Shown: piece after piece, positions 18,167 through 28,254 of the stretch
How positions within the stretch are numbered: the stretch's first letter is position 1
Layout of the letters: each line of letters opens with the position of its first letter
Source of the DNA: Neorhodopirellula pilleata
Lineage (GTDB): Bacteria; Planctomycetota; Planctomycetia; Pirellulales; Pirellulaceae
Assembly: GCF_007859915.1 (NCBI RefSeq)
Contig: NZ_SJPM01000001.1
Location: 1,519,086-1,583,085 of the forward strand
Length of the DNA: 64,000 nucleotides
Reading direction: 5' to 3'
Notes under the pieces: model-generated
The model's database searches: none
The model's input: only the letters and a program-made list of their open reading frames with translations
What the model was told of the DNA's origin: nothing
Made by a program: the position numbers and the translations under genes

Positions 18167-18233
18167 CGGCTTCCTGCCAGACGAGCTGGCAGGGGAGCAA
18201 TCCACGCCTCCATTCACCGATTTTGGAATTCGC

Positions 18234-18857
18234 CTACTTGCGGCGTCGATCCAGGTAGTTCGCCCAAATGAGCTTGGTACCCAACGAACGATACGGTCGC
18301 CAAATCTCGGCCCGTTCGGTCACGTTGGCGGTCGTTTGCTTGCCCTGGCGATACACGACCCCGTCGAGTTCTTCCAAACCGGTCACCAGCGCCAAATCTC
18401 CGACCGGCAAAATGTCCTCTCGGCCGAGTGCCATCATGAGATAAATATCGGCCGTCCAGTCGCCCAAGCCGAGTCGCGATGTGATTTGTTGGCGAGCCTC
18501 GTCATCACTCAAACGTGCCAAACCGGCGACCGAGAACCGTCGCGCCTGAACGTCTCGGGCAAGCTGACCGACATAGCGAACTTTTTGACGCGACAAACCA
18601 CATCCCGCTAGACTCGCGTCGTCGAGCAGTCGGATTCGCGAGGCGTTGACGGCACCGCCACAGGCAAATCGCAATCGATCAAACGTGGCTTTGCCCGAGG
18701 CCAACGACACCTGTTGTTCCAAGACAATTCGCACCAACGTGGCGAAGGTCGCCGGCCGTTTCCAAGGCGACGGATCACCGAGACGCCGACGGATCCCAGC
18801 AAGCTTTGGATCGCGTCGGCAAAGATGATCAAGTTTTGATGACTCGTTAATCAGCAA
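18234..18857 (-). CDS. DNA-3-methyladenine glycosylase (AlkA-like, HhH-GPD)
   Basis: The protein has 207 residues. The HhH-GPD pattern is clear: FATLVRIVLEQQVSLASGKATFDRL, the helix-hairpin-helix LSDDEARQQITSRLGLGDWTADIYLMMALGR, and the catalytic-Asp loop DILPVGDLAL. It excises alkylated purines in base-excision repair. The start is uncertain: the longest frame begins with TTG 18857 without a clear ribosome site. Confidence 0.85.
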   Translation of the reverse strand: MLINESSKLDHLCRRDPKLAGIRRRLGDPSPWKRPATFATLVRIVLEQQVSLASGKATFDRLRFACGGAVNASRIRLLDDASLAGCGLSRQKVRYVGQLARDVQARRFSVAGLARLSDDEARQQITSRLGLGDWTADIYLMMALGREDILPVGDLALVTGLEELDGVVYRQGKQTTANVTERAEIWRPYRSLGTKLIWANYLDRRRK

Positions 18858-18866
18858 CCAGGTGAA

Positions 18867-19877
18867 TTAAAGAGTCGCGCGAAGTTTCGCACCATTGCCG
18901 GCTTGACCGAACGCGGTCATTCGGGCGACGCAAACTTCCTTCATCGCGGTGCGAGCGGGTTTCAGATAAGCACGCGGATCGAATGCCGAGGGGTCTTCGG
19001 TCAACACCTTGCGGATCGCGCCGGTGATCGCCATCCGGCAGTCCGTGTCCACGTTGATCTTGCGAACACCGCTCTTGATGCCACGCTGGATCTCCTCGAC
19101 CGGCACGCCGTAGGTTTGCTTCATTTGGCCGCCGTACTGGTTAATGATGTCTTGCAGTTCTTGGGGCACGCTGCTGCTGCCGTGCATGACCAAGTGCGTG
19201 TTGGGCAACTTGGCGTGGATTTCTTCGATGCGGCTCATCGCCAAGACTTCGCCGGTCGGCTTCTTTGTAAATTTATACGCACCGTGGCTGGTTCCGATCG
19301 CGACGGCGAGTGCATCGACTTTGGTTTCTTCGACGAAACGTTGGGCTTCGTCCGGATCGGTGAGCAATTGATCATGAGTCAGTTCGCCGACCGCGCCGTG
19401 ACCATCTTCCTGCTCGCCTTCGCCGCTTTCGAGGGAACCGAGACAGCCGAGTTCGCCTTCGACACTGACGCCGCGAGCGTGAGCCATCTTCACGACTTCA
19501 GCGGTCACGCGAACGTTGTAATCGTAATCGGCAGGGGTCTTACCGTCTTCTTCGAGCGAACCGTCCATCATCACGCTGGTGAAACCGTTTTCGATCGCCG
19601 ACAAGCAGGTCTCGGGACTGTTGCCGTGGTCTTGGTGCATGACGATCGGAATGTGCGGATATAGTTCCGTCGCTGCGATCATCAAATGACGCAAGTAAGC
19701 GTCTTGGCTGTACGAGCGGGCTCCTCGGGACGCCTGAATGATGACCGGCGAATCGGTCTCTTCGGCGGCTTCCATGATCGATTGGATTTGTTCCATGTTG
19801 TTGACGTTGAACGCGGCAACGCCATAGCCGTTTTCAGCGGCATGATCGAGGACGACGCGAAGGGGCACCAGAGCCAT
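18867..19877 (-). CDS. fba: Fructose-bisphosphate aldolase, class II (Calvin-cycle subtype)
   Basis: The protein has 336 residues. It has [21 protein letters not shown], the zinc/catalytic segment [53 protein letters not shown] and [14 protein letters not shown], matching class II aldolases of the CbbA-like subtype. It cleaves fructose-1,6-bisphosphate to DHAP and G3P in glycolysis/gluconeogenesis. ATG 19877 is preceded by AGGAA at 7 bases; the open frame upstream is not conserved-looking. Confidence 0.96.
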   Translation of the reverse strand: MALVPLRVVLDHAAENGYGVAAFNVNNMEQIQSIMEAAEETDSPVIIQASRGARSYSQDAYLRHLMIAATELYPHIPIVMHQDHGNSPETCLSAIENGFTSVMMDGSLEEDGKTPADYDYNVRVTAEVVKMAHARGVSVEGELGCLGSLESGEGEQEDGHGAVGELTHDQLLTDPDEAQRFVEETKVDALAVAIGTSHGAYKFTKKPTGEVLAMSRIEEIHAKLPNTHLVMHGSSSVPQELQDIINQYGGQMKQTYGVPVEEIQRGIKSGVRKINVDTDCRMAITGAIRKVLTEDPSAFDPRAYLKPARTAMKEVCVARMTAFGQAGNGAKLRATL

Positions 19878-20031
19878 AGGGAAATTCCTGCATTGGGAGA
19901 AAGATTGTCGGCGAATTCGCGGCAATTATCGTCCAGCAGACTGAATTCGCAAGGGGCGCAGTGGATCGCCCCCTCAGGGTCGCAATGGGCACCGACGAAG
20001 CCGCCTTCGGGTAATTTCCCGCCCACGACGA

Positions 20032-20778
20032 CTATTTTTCCTTCGTATTGGCGAACTCAGGCCGGATCGCCTGAATTCGCTGTCGCGCCGCATCATCCAC
20101 CCTCAAACCCAATTCGCCGACCGTTTTGGCAATTTGAGCGATCGTCGACATCCCCAGCTTGCGACCGATCGAAGCTTTGTGTTGCTCGATCGTTCGGGGA
20201 CTGCGATGAAGCAATTTGGCTGTTTCAGGAATCGTGTGACCATGGCCGAGTAAAACAAAAACTTCCAATTCTCGAGCGGACAATCGTTCGAGTGGTCCCA
20301 AATCAACCAACCCGCTCTCTAACACTTCGGTTTCAGTACTCTTTTCCTTCTCGTCAGACGTTGCATAGCGGGTTAGCACGGCTACGCAACGGTCTTGGCA
20401 GAGACGAGGGTTGGTTGTGACCACAGTTCGCGATTCGCGACACTCTTGACAATCGTTTTCATCCGGACAATTCAGCGGCATTAGAGTGGAGGCAATTTGA
20501 CGGCCGCGCATCACATGAACGATCTTCATTGGGCGATTCTCATTGATCGTCTTCTCGATCCACCGCATTCGCTCTTCAGCGAACTCATGGACAAACACCT
20601 CTCGCATGTTCTTGCCGATCATTTCATGCTGAGAACCAACGCCAAAGAACTCCAACGACGTCGCGTTATGCGAAAGGATCGTGCCATCACGAGTGGCGAT
20701 GACGACGCCGATTCGGGCGTCTTGTTCGATCAGAGAGATAAGGTCAATTTGACTGAGGGGAGAGGTCTTCATGATCAT
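20032..20778 (-). CDS. PAS-LuxR transcriptional regulator with Cys-rich insert
   Basis: The protein has 248 residues. Residues ~12-100 form a PAS domain (ARIGVVIATRDGTILSHNATSLEFFGV, MIGKNMREVF). Residues ~165-225 form a LuxR/GerE helix-turn-helix (LSARELEVFVLLGHGHTIPETAKLLHRSPRTIEQHKASIGRKLG). Between them five cysteines are clustered: C104, C110, C113, C127 and C131 (C-x5-C-x2-C-x13-C-x3-C). This suggests a metal or FeS centre or a thiol redox switch. Target genes are unknown. Confidence 0.88.
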   Translation of the reverse strand: MIMKTSPLSQIDLISLIEQDARIGVVIATRDGTILSHNATSLEFFGVGSQHEMIGKNMREVFVHEFAEERMRWIEKTINENRPMKIVHVMRGRQIASTLMPLNCPDENDCQECRESRTVVTTNPRLCQDRCVAVLTRYATSDEKEKSTETEVLESGLVDLGPLERLSARELEVFVLLGHGHTIPETAKLLHRSPRTIEQHKASIGRKLGMSTIAQIAKTVGELGLRVDDAARQRIQAIRPEFANTKEK

Positions 20779-20972
20779 CTTGCTGTTTGAGCCGCGGGGC
20801 CAACAAACGACCCCACTTTATCAGCAGCAAATGATGTTCCGAATAAGGTGGATCGAGCGACTTGGCGACGATTGAACGCGAGATCGGGGGCTAACTGCCT
20901 TCGACATTGCGATAGCCGGACTGTTGACGGTACGGCCGTTCATTCATCAACGCCGAAGTCTCGCGTCCCCGG

Positions 20973-21758
20973 CTACTTTGAACGCGTCACCAATACGTCA
21001 TCGATCATGGCAAAGCGATTGACCGCCAATCGTAAACGACTTTTGGTGGCGTGACCGATTCCCGCCGATTGAAACGAACCGATCTCATCTCCGTCAATCC
21101 GAACGTGCATGGAGTCGCCTTCGATCGTGACCTGGAGGTCATGCCACTGTGACGGATCCAGCTTGTGTTTAAATTTCTTAGACGTTGAGGCGATCAAAGC
21201 TTTCTGTTCGGCGGTGAGCGATTTCGCTTGGTTGGCCTGACGAATATCCAATCGCATTCGTCCGGTTTTCATGTCGATCAATTCGACCGCTTGAGTCGTG
21301 ATCTTGGCCATGCAAATGTGTCCGGCGTGGACCGACTTTTCGTTCATGTCGGCGATGTTGATGCCGAGATCATCCTGAGGCCCGATCTTGAAACGCAGTT
21401 CGATCGTCGCATCTTGGAAACTCGTTTCATGGGTCACTGAGACACCGTGATCGGCATCCGGGTGACGCGTGATGTGCATGACACCATCGATCAAATCAAC
21501 TTGTTGATTCCCCTTCGCCCGAGTGCGACTGTTCGTTCCCCAACCGTTGCCGATGTGTTCTTGGCCGGCGATCGGCTCGTCGCGTTCGAAAGAATCTTGA
21601 ACCAAGACATCGGACCGCGTGACCTCCTCGGCGACTGCGAAGCGAAGCGGTATCGCACCCGCTGTCACGAGCGTCCAACCCAATGCGGTCGCGACGCAAG
21701 CAATCCGGGTGAAGCGTTTGGTCAACACGGAAGTACTGAACGAAAAGAAAAGAGACAT
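20973..21758 (-). CDS. Secreted beta-sandwich (LamG/DUF1080-like) protein
   Basis: The protein has 261 residues. A signal peptide ends about at IPLRFAVAEE. The body reads DVLVQDSFERDEPIAGQEHIGNGWGTNS, DLIDGVMHITRH, DATIELRFKIG, WHDLQVTIEGDSMHVRIDGDEIGSF and RLRLAVNRFAMIDDVLV, the strand pattern of concanavalin-like family-16-type domains common in planctomycete secreted proteins (DUF1080 relatives). Carbohydrate binding or hydrolysis is plausible; no catalytic motif is identifiable. Confidence 0.7.
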   Translation of the reverse strand: MSLFFSFSTSVLTKRFTRIACVATALGWTLVTAGAIPLRFAVAEEVTRSDVLVQDSFERDEPIAGQEHIGNGWGTNSRTRAKGNQQVDLIDGVMHITRHPDADHGVSVTHETSFQDATIELRFKIGPQDDLGINIADMNEKSVHAGHICMAKITTQAVELIDMKTGRMRLDIRQANQAKSLTAEQKALIASTSKKFKHKLDPSQWHDLQVTIEGDSMHVRIDGDEIGSFQSAGIGHATKSRLRLAVNRFAMIDDVLVTRSK

Positions 21759-22081
21759 ATACGGTTCCTTGACGCGATGATTCGAAATGAGGGAGATGGG
21801 ACGACGATTAGACTACACCATGCCACAAAGCAAAAACCGAGCAAATCAGCACCACCCCAAGCCGCTATCGCCCCCAAAAGGTGGCCGCCCGCCGCCCCTA
21901 AACCGCAAACTCAGCCAAATATACGCATAAAACATTCGCAAACCACCCACCAGGGGGTGTAGTGCGGATTCTTCCCCAGTTACATTGTCACCACGTGATT
22001 CACACCAGGCTTCCCTTCGGGGGGGTGGTCACGTGCGTGAGACTGGAAATCACTGATCTTTGAAAGTTGGATGTCTCCCTG
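21759..22081. other. Intergenic region with divergent promoters
   Basis: This 320-base gap separates the secreted beta-sandwich gene (minus) from the NRDE gene (plus). Near 21990-22040 there are two CACGTG-containing segments and a CCC-TTCG-GGG hairpin, which could form a structured leader for the NRDE gene. No gene is seen. Confidence 0.4.
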
Positions 22082-22858
22082 ATGTGCTTACTCGCTGTTC
22101 AGTATCGTTTGGTCCCTGAAAGTCCTATTCTTGTTGCGGCCAACCGCGAAGAGTACGTCGATCGCCCCAGCCAAACGCCTTCGATTCAATCGGGCAAACC
22201 CCGTGTCCTTTGCGGGATCGATCAAAAGGCCGGTGGCACCTGGTTAGGTGTCAATCAAAACGGCCTGTTTGTCGGCTTGACCAATCGAGCAACCGTGACC
22301 CCTTTGTTCGGCCAACGTAGCCGTGGCCAGTTAGCGATGGATCTGCTTCGATGCACCTCCTCGCGACGAGCTCTCGAAAAGGCGCAAACTGAATTTGCCA
22401 AAAATCGCTACGAGGGTTGCAACATCGTGATCGCTGACGCGAAAGCGGGTTATGTGATCCACGCCGATGAGCGTCAAGAGGTGGTCGAGATGCATGAGGG
22501 CCTCAACATCATCGGTGCCCGCAATCTGAACGATCCCGACGATGCCCGAGTTCAACTGGCCCGGCGACTGTTGACGTTGCAAACGCTCGATTCACCGGTC
22601 AAGTTCTTGGCCGTCGCGAGTAAAGTATTCGCCCGCGCACCGGTCGGTCCGGGGCGTCCGAGCATGGTGATTCGTAACGGCGATTACGCGACGGTGAGCA
22701 GTTCGTTGATCGCACTGGGCGTGAAACCACGTGACGCGATCTATCAGTTCAGCAACGGCGCGCCCGATGACAACAAGTACGAGGACTATTCGCCGATGCT
22801 GCGAGATATCCTCAGCCGTGGCTTACGCGAAGCCCGCACCAAGGCCAAAGTTTCCTAG
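22082..22858 (+). CDS. NRDE (TANGO2-like) family protein
   Basis: The protein has 258 residues. It starts MCLLAV with the invariant Cys2 of this N-terminal-nucleophile-like family, followed by LVAANREEYVDRP (the NRDE motif as NREE), GGTWLGVNQNGLFVGLTNR and GCNIVIADAKAGYVIHAD. ATG 22082 is chosen over TTG 22067 because Cys2 should be near the N-terminus. The function of TANGO2 homologs is not settled. Confidence 0.88.
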   Translation: MCLLAVQYRLVPESPILVAANREEYVDRPSQTPSIQSGKPRVLCGIDQKAGGTWLGVNQNGLFVGLTNRATVTPLFGQRSRGQLAMDLLRCTSSRRALEKAQTEFAKNRYEGCNIVIADAKAGYVIHADERQEVVEMHEGLNIIGARNLNDPDDARVQLARRLLTLQTLDSPVKFLAVASKVFARAPVGPGRPSMVIRNGDYATVSSSLIALGVKPRDAIYQFSNGAPDDNKYEDYSPMLRDILSRGLREARTKAKVS

Positions 22859-22889
22859 GCGGCAACGCAGCATAATTCAAGCATACAAG

Positions 22890-23110
22890 CCCGACGCGCG
22901 AGCGAGCGGTTCGGTGCAATGACTCCACTCGCTTGGCGGCGTGTTGATTTAATCTGCATCACAACCCGCCGCGTGAGTTTTGAAGTCGCGTTTTTGCCTG
23001 TGGCATTGGTTTTTAGTAACCCGCTGCGTAAGCGAGGGAGGAGTCAATATCAATGATCCTTCGCTTACGCGTCGGGTTACGATTAAATCAACAGGCTGTT
23101 GAACGCCGGG
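22890..23110. repeat. GTAACCCG family palindromic repeats
   Basis: The stretch 22859-23236 has no gene. It holds GAAGTCGCG, a GTAACCCGCTGCGTAAGCGAGG segment and its inverse, bounded by GTGTTGATTTAAT at about 22942 and TAAATCAACAGGCTGTTGA at about 23084. The organisation is as at 6.7, 15.8 and 63.1 kb. Confidence 0.8.
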
Positions 23111-23236
23111 CTTGCATTAACAAGGCTGACGCAAGGGTCCGATATCCGGCCGATAACGAAAACAGCCACGCCGAACCGCATGGGCATCGACGTGGCTGTC
23201 GGGGTATCAGTCGTCCGTGGACTTACCCATCCTGGC

Positions 23237-24376
23237 TTAGCTATTGGAAACCGATTCGGTGTCTTCGATCGCTTCTTCGGAATCCAAGTCGTCGGCTTCG
23301 CCGCCTTCGCCGTGCGGCGCGATGTATCCGCCTGAGGCAAGCACTTTGTTCTTGATCTCGTCGCGGATGTCGGTGTTCTCGATCAAGAAGTTGCGAGCCT
23401 TTTCTTTGCCTTGGCCGAGATAAGTTTCGCCATACTTGAACCAAGCCCCGCTGCGACTGACGACTTTGTGCTCGGTACCGAGGTCCAACAAGTCTCCTTC
23501 GAAGCTGATGCCGTTGGTGTGCATCATATCGAACTCGGCAACGCGGAAAGGCGGTGCGACTTTGTTCTTGACGATCTTGGCTTTGACGCGCTGACCGACT
23601 TGTTCTTCACCGTCCTTGAGCGCGCCGATTCGACGGACGTCGATGCGGCATGAGCAGTAGAACTTCAGCGCCCGGCCGCCGGGCGTCGTCTCGGGACTGC
23701 CGAACATCACGCCGACCTTCTCGCGGATTTGGTTGATGAAGATCACCGCCGACTTGCTCTTGGCGATCGCACCGGTCAGTTTCCGCATCGATTGGCTCAT
23801 CAAGCGAGCCTGCAGTCCGACGTGGCTATCCCCGATCTCGCCTTCAAGTTCCGCCTTGGGGACCAACGCGGCGACCGAGTCAATGATGATCACATCGACG
23901 GCGTTACTCTTGACGAGCATTTCGCAAATTTGCATCGCCTCTTCACCGCTACTGGGCTGGCTGACCAAAAGGCTGTCCAGCTCCACGCCGAGTTTCTTGG
24001 CCCAGCTCGGGTCGAACGCATGTTCGGCGTCGATGATCGCGGCGATCCCGCCGGCTTTTTGGGCTTCGGCACCGATGTGCAAAGCCAAGGTCGTCTTACC
24101 GCTCGATTCCGGGCCGAAGATCTCGATGATCCGTCCCCGCGGGATGCCTTGGCCACCCAACGCCATGTCGAGCGACAATGATCCGGTGGGGATCCCGTCG
24201 ATCGTGAGTTTGTGCGACGCCCCGAGAGGCATGATCGCGCCCTCTCCGAACGACTTTTCGATCTGTTGTAAGGTGGTTTTGAGCCCGGGCTCTTTTTCCA
24301 AAATCCGCTTCATGCCGGGATCGAGTTTGACGCCCTTGGAAGCCGCCGCCGTGGCCATACGTGGTTTCTTAACCAT
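23237..24376 (-). CDS. recA: Recombinase RecA
   Basis: The protein has 379 residues. All RecA landmarks are present: Walker [93 protein letters not shown], and the DNA-binding loops. The N-terminus has an extra ~15 residues and the C-terminus is a typical acidic tail ([17 protein letters not shown]). It drives homologous recombination and LexA/UmuD self-cleavage. Confidence 0.98.
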   Translation of the reverse strand: MVKKPRMATAAASKGVKLDPGMKRILEKEPGLKTTLQQIEKSFGEGAIMPLGASHKLTIDGIPTGSLSLDMALGGQGIPRGRIIEIFGPESSGKTTLALHIGAEAQKAGGIAAIIDAEHAFDPSWAKKLGVELDSLLVSQPSSGEEAMQICEMLVKSNAVDVIIIDSVAALVPKAELEGEIGDSHVGLQARLMSQSMRKLTGAIAKSKSAVIFINQIREKVGVMFGSPETTPGGRALKFYCSCRIDVRRIGALKDGEEQVGQRVKAKIVKNKVAPPFRVAEFDMMHTNGISFEGDLLDLGTEHKVVSRSGAWFKYGETYLGQGKEKARNFLIENTDIRDEIKNKVLASGGYIAPHGEGGEADDLDSEEAIEDTESVSNS

Positions 24377-24547
24377 ATCCGTGTTTATCCCTGTTCCCTA
24401 AAAGAATTCTTTTCGAATCTGTCCGAATTTTCCGTACGAAGTGGTCGGCTGATCGTATCGCTTAGAAACCGCCCGGACAACGAAATATTCCGCAAATGCG
24501 GCAATTTCATTCGAAAACACGGACATTTTTTCCACAGCGATTTCTCG
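24377..24547 (-). promoter_or_regulatory. recA upstream region, possible SOS-type site
   Basis: About 170 bases before recA. A small dyad TTCG-N8-CGAA lies at 24412-24427 and TTCCGTACGAA follows at about 24430. Neither matches a LexA box I can name for this phylum, so the assignment as an SOS operator is tentative. Confidence 0.25.
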
Positions 24548-24581
24548 ATGCCGAGTGAGTCACCTTGGCCTCACACGAATA

Positions 24582-25154
24582 CTATCGCACCGGGCGTGGA
24601 CACGTTTGGTCACGGCAGACCAAAAATAGAATTCCAACGCATAAAAGCTGAGCCAACGCAAAGCATCCCGGCGGCGTTCGGCGAATTTTGGCCAAGGCAG
24701 CCTGCAGCCAAACCGGCTCGGCCCGACGCTGCGCAACGATCCGTTGAGAAAGCGTCAGCTCATTTTGCGTTGCCCACCCCCAAGTCGAAACGTGCTCCCA
24801 TCCCTCGGACGTTCGACGCCATCCGACCGGCAAAACGGCCCGCCCGATGCGATCCGGTTCCAGTTCACTCGACGCGAACGATTGATTGGCTGAGTGTCGG
24901 TCGGCGTCACGGTCGGCACGGCCTGGCGTCGCGATCGCCGAAAGCGTCTGCGCGGCAATCAATAATGCCCCCAAAAAAAGCGTCGACCGCAAACGCCGAC
25001 GCATCCATCCCAAGGGGTCATCCCCACATGCCGCAACCACGACGACCTGATCGGAAGAAGCCGAGACGATGGATCGGTGGAAGCGGGGCCGGTGGAAGAA
25101 AGACAGAGCTTGCATGCTCTCTTCCCAAGCAACCAACACGCCGCAGAACAACAC
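24582..25154 (-). CDS. Hypothetical membrane protein
   Basis: A 190-codon frame, of which the part after residue ~50 looks protein-like: a hydrophobic segment LRSTLFLGALLIAAQTLSAIA, the segment VLPVGWRRTSEGWEHVSTWGW, and a second helix FALAQLLCVGILFLVCR at the C-terminus. This could be a two-helix envelope protein with a ~90-residue exported loop. The start is unclear: ATG 25154, 25115 or 25004 are possible, the last placing the first helix at the N-terminus. A competing plus-strand frame at 24548-25228 lacks such features. Confidence 0.5.
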   Translation of the reverse strand: MLFCGVLVAWEESMQALSFFHRPRFHRSIVSASSDQVVVVAACGDDPLGWMRRRLRSTLFLGALLIAAQTLSAIATPGRADRDADRHSANQSFASSELEPDRIGRAVLPVGWRRTSEGWEHVSTWGWATQNELTLSQRIVAQRRAEPVWLQAALAKIRRTPPGCFALAQLLCVGILFLVCRDQTCPRPVR

Positions 25155-25409
25155 GCCCGCCCCGCTTACGCTCTAAGTGTCGTCGAGGCAAAAGGTTGCG
25201 AGTCAGGATGGACGCCAATAGCGAATGACTCCCCTCGGCTGTCATGACGTTTCAAAGCAACATGTGTGGCATCGAAGCAACTTCTGTTGATCGTAGAAAC
25301 CACGGAAACCGTTACAATCAAGTTCGCGTCGCCTTGCGTAGCGAAGGCTCGAAATCCACAATCACGGTTTGGATTCTGCAACCTTTCCCCCAACGTGATC
25401 CTGATTCTC

Positions 25410-27008
25410 GTGGCCGATTCCCCTTCCAACGTCTCTTCCCCAGCGTCAACCGACGCCGGAAATCCCACCGATCTGACGGACCCGCATGCGGCCCGGCGTC
25501 ATAAACTCGAAGAGATCATCAAACGCGGAATCGATCCCTGGGGTAGCCGTTTCGATGATCGGCTGCTGGTCGGGCAATGCCGTGACCGGATCGGCGAGAT
25601 TCAATTCCAAACCGCCGACGGCCGAACTCTCGAGCTTCCCGACGTGGAATCCGAAGAGGTCGATTACCGCCAGTGGAAATCGGACAACGGCCCCGGCGAA
25701 GAAATCGGGCCCAAGGTCCGCGTCGCCGGACGTATCTTACTCTCTCGAGACAACGGTAAACTAATCTTCGCCAACATCCGGGACTGGACCGGGGACATTC
25801 AGATTTTCGTCGGCAAGAACCAAGTCGGCGAAGAGAACTTTGATCTCGCCAAACTGCTCGACCTGGGTGATCTGATCGGCGTCGAAGGACGTCTGGGCCG
25901 TACCAACACCGGCGAACTGACGGTGTTCGCCGAAGAAGTCACGTTGCTGACCAAGATGCTCGAGGTTCCTCCGGAAAAGCACGCCGGGATGACCAACACC
26001 GAACTGCGCCAGCGGATGCGCTATGCCGACTTGGCATTTAACGACGGTGTCATGCAAACGTTCCTCGACCGTACCAAGATTATCAAAAGCGTGCGCCGAA
26101 CGCTCGACGATCAAGGGTTCTGCGAAGTCGAAGGCCCGACCTTGCACACCGTCCCCGGTGGAGCGGCGGCTAGGCCCTTCGAAACGCATCACAACGCGCT
26201 CGATATGAAATTAACGATGCGGATCGCATTGGAACTTCACCTGAAGCGATTGATGGTCGGTGGCATGGAACGTGTCTACGAACTCGGGCGTGTTTATCGC
26301 AACGAAGGCCTCTCGCCACGACACAACCCTGAATTCACGATGATCGAAATCTATCAGGCGTACGGCGATTACGAATCGATGATGGATCTCACCGAGAAGA
26401 TCATCTGTGACGCGATCGATCAAATCGGTGGCGGATACGTTCGCGAGTTCAACGGACAACAAGTCGACTTCACACCACCGTTTCAACGCCAAACCTATGC
26501 GGCGTTGTTCGAGAAAGCCACCGGAGTCGATCCGTCCGACGAAGCCGCCGTGATCGAGTTGGCCAAGAAGCTCCATTTGGAAACCGCCGGCAAACACCCT
26601 GACGTGATCCGCAACGAGATCTTCGAAGAGAAAGTCGAAGACTCGCTGCAAGGTCCGATCTTCGTGACCGATTACCCCGCAAGCATTTGTCCGCTAACCA
26701 AACGCAAGAGAGGCAACCCGGACATCGCCGAGCGATTCGAGTTGTTCATTTGCTCGATGGAATTAGCCAATGCTTACACCGAACTGAACGACCCCGACTT
26801 GCAAGAAGAATTGTTTAAGACGCAACTGGACGGTCTCGAGGAGGAGGACTCGATGGCCAAGATGGACCACGACTTTGTGCGGGCATTGCGTTACGGAATG
26901 CCACCGGCAGGTGGTTTGGGAATCGGCATCGACCGACTGGTCATGGTGCTCACCAATTCAAAATCGATCCGAGACGTGATTTTGTTTCCCGTCTTGCGTC
27001 CGGAATAA
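25410..27008 (+). CDS. lysS: Lysyl-tRNA synthetase (class II)
   Basis: The protein has 532 residues from GTG 25410. It has the OB-fold anticodon-binding domain (VRVAGRILLSRDNGKLIFANIRDWTGDIQIF), class II motif 2 (RVYELGRVYRNEGLSPRHNPEFTMIE) and motif 3 (GGLGIGIDRLVMVLTNSKSIRDVILFP). It charges tRNA-Lys. The N-terminal OB part carries a ~35-residue insert (FQTADGRTLELPDVESEEVDYRQWK) not usual in E. coli LysS. The frame is open back to 25266, but those residues look non-coding. The stop lies 2 bases before the next start, so lysS and the pseudouridine synthase gene form an operon. Confidence 0.96.
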   Translation: MADSPSNVSSPASTDAGNPTDLTDPHAARRHKLEEIIKRGIDPWGSRFDDRLLVGQCRDRIGEIQFQTADGRTLELPDVESEEVDYRQWKSDNGPGEEIGPKVRVAGRILLSRDNGKLIFANIRDWTGDIQIFVGKNQVGEENFDLAKLLDLGDLIGVEGRLGRTNTGELTVFAEEVTLLTKMLEVPPEKHAGMTNTELRQRMRYADLAFNDGVMQTFLDRTKIIKSVRRTLDDQGFCEVEGPTLHTVPGGAAARPFETHHNALDMKLTMRIALELHLKRLMVGGMERVYELGRVYRNEGLSPRHNPEFTMIEIYQAYGDYESMMDLTEKIICDAIDQIGGGYVREFNGQQVDFTPPFQRQTYAALFEKATGVDPSDEAAVIELAKKLHLETAGKHPDVIRNEIFEEKVEDSLQGPIFVTDYPASICPLTKRKRGNPDIAERFELFICSMELANAYTELNDPDLQEELFKTQLDGLEEEDSMAKMDHDFVRALRYGMPPAGGLGIGIDRLVMVLTNSKSIRDVILFPVLRPE

Positions 27009-27010
27009 AT

Positions 27011-27943
27011 ATGCCGATTCAAACTCAGAGTGAAGCCGCCACCGACGAGACCGCCGGCCGGGTGGACGCGTTCGTTCGCCGTTTGACGGAGACTTCGCAC
27101 AGCCAATCGCGAGGCATGATCGATCGCGGATGCGTCAGCATCAACGGCAACGCCTGCGATGACCCTGCTGCACCCGTCGCTGTCGGGGACTTGGTCGCCG
27201 TTCGCTTCGACCCGACGCAACGTTACCGTCCCAAAAAAGAACGAAATTGGGACGATCGCACGTTCACCATCGTGTACGAAGACGAACATTTGATCGTCGT
27301 CGATAAAGCCGCCGGGACGTTGACCGTGCCCACCGATCGCGGTGACCCGAACACGTTGGTCGAACGTGTGTCGATTTATTTGAGCCACTCGAAAACCGAA
27401 CGCGAGGCTTGCTTGGTTCACCGACTCGATCGCGAAGTCAGCGGTCTGTTGATTTTCGGCAAACACCAACCGATCGCCGACGCCCTGATCGAGCAATTCA
27501 AATTGCAAAAACCCGAACGGATTTACAACGCGATCGTCGCGGGAAGGATGCCCAACGACGAAGGCACCCTGCGGGCTCATCTGGCGACCGGAAAGAACCT
27601 CGACCGTTACGTCACTGCGCCGGGCAAGGACACCGAAGAAGTGATCACGCACTACCGAGTGATCGCGCGTTACGAAGACACCACGTTAGTCGAAGCCAAA
27701 TTGCAAACCGGTAAACGCAATCAAATCCGCGTTCAACTTTCCTACGCCGGTCATCCGATCTTAGGCGACCCGCACTACGAAAAGGAACGCGCCCAACATC
27801 CACGTTGGATCCGACGCCGGATCGCATTGCACGCCTTGTCGTTGGAATTCATTCACCCGGTCAGTGGCGAACCGATGAAGGTGACCTCGCCGTTACCATC
27901 GGCCATGCAAAAGTTCATCGCCGGCAGCCGAGTCCGCAAATAA
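27011..27943 (+). CDS. RluA-family pseudouridine synthase
   Basis: The protein has 310 residues. An N-terminal S4 RNA-binding domain (GRVDAFVRRLTETSHSQSRGMIDRGCVSINGN) is followed by the RluA catalytic core (YEDEHLIVVDKAAGTLTVPT, HRLDREVSGLLIF with the catalytic Asp, YNAIVAGRMP, LQTGKRNQIRVQLSYAGHPILGD). It isomerises specific uridines in rRNA or tRNA; the exact target is not deducible. It is the second gene of the lysS operon. Confidence 0.93.
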   Translation: MPIQTQSEAATDETAGRVDAFVRRLTETSHSQSRGMIDRGCVSINGNACDDPAAPVAVGDLVAVRFDPTQRYRPKKERNWDDRTFTIVYEDEHLIVVDKAAGTLTVPTDRGDPNTLVERVSIYLSHSKTEREACLVHRLDREVSGLLIFGKHQPIADALIEQFKLQKPERIYNAIVAGRMPNDEGTLRAHLATGKNLDRYVTAPGKDTEEVITHYRVIARYEDTTLVEAKLQTGKRNQIRVQLSYAGHPILGDPHYEKERAQHPRWIRRRIALHALSLEFIHPVSGEPMKVTSPLPSAMQKFIAGSRVRK

Positions 27944-28087
27944 GATGGATCGCAGCAAAGTAGGCTGGGTCGCAGCGATAGCGGAGACCCGGCAACCGCA
28001 TCACTGTTAGCGATTGGCGTTTAGCTCAACCGCGTTGGACGTTAACGACCTCTTGCCTCGGTTATTCACAACACGAACCGCAGCTAG

Positions 28088-28205
28088 GGGGCTGTCGGTT
28101 TAATTAGCCGTACCGCGTTAGCGGCGGTTTGCACGGCCGTTAACCGGGGCTAACGCCCATCGGCTAATTGTTGTCATTCGGTATACGATTAAATCAACAG
28201 CCCAC
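28088..28205. repeat. Intergenic repeat with 'cgttagcggcggtt' and GTTGATTTAAT ends
   Basis: The gap 27944-28254 has no gene. It holds GGCTGTCGGTTTAATTAGCC, then CGCGTTAGCGGCGGTT paired with AACCGGGGCTAACGCC, and closes with ATTAAATCAACAGCCC. The inner segment also occurs at about 6605, and the ends resemble those of the other repeat clusters. Confidence 0.7.
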
Positions 28206-28254
28206 TAGCGCCGAACAGCCTAACGAGCCTCTCACCCCCGTCGATCCGATCGAC

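Noticed and set aside
24400..24450. LexA box before recA
   Set aside because: The TTCG-N8-CGAA dyad does not match any LexA consensus I can name, so it is kept only as a low-confidence note.
24548..25228. 226-codon plus-strand frame upstream of lysS
   Set aside because: Arg/Pro/Ser-rich without domain or start signal; the opposite strand has hydrophobic helices that look real.
25266..25409. LysS starting at ATG 25266
   Set aside because: The first 48 residues do not resemble LysS and include no functional segment; GTG 25410 gives a usual length.
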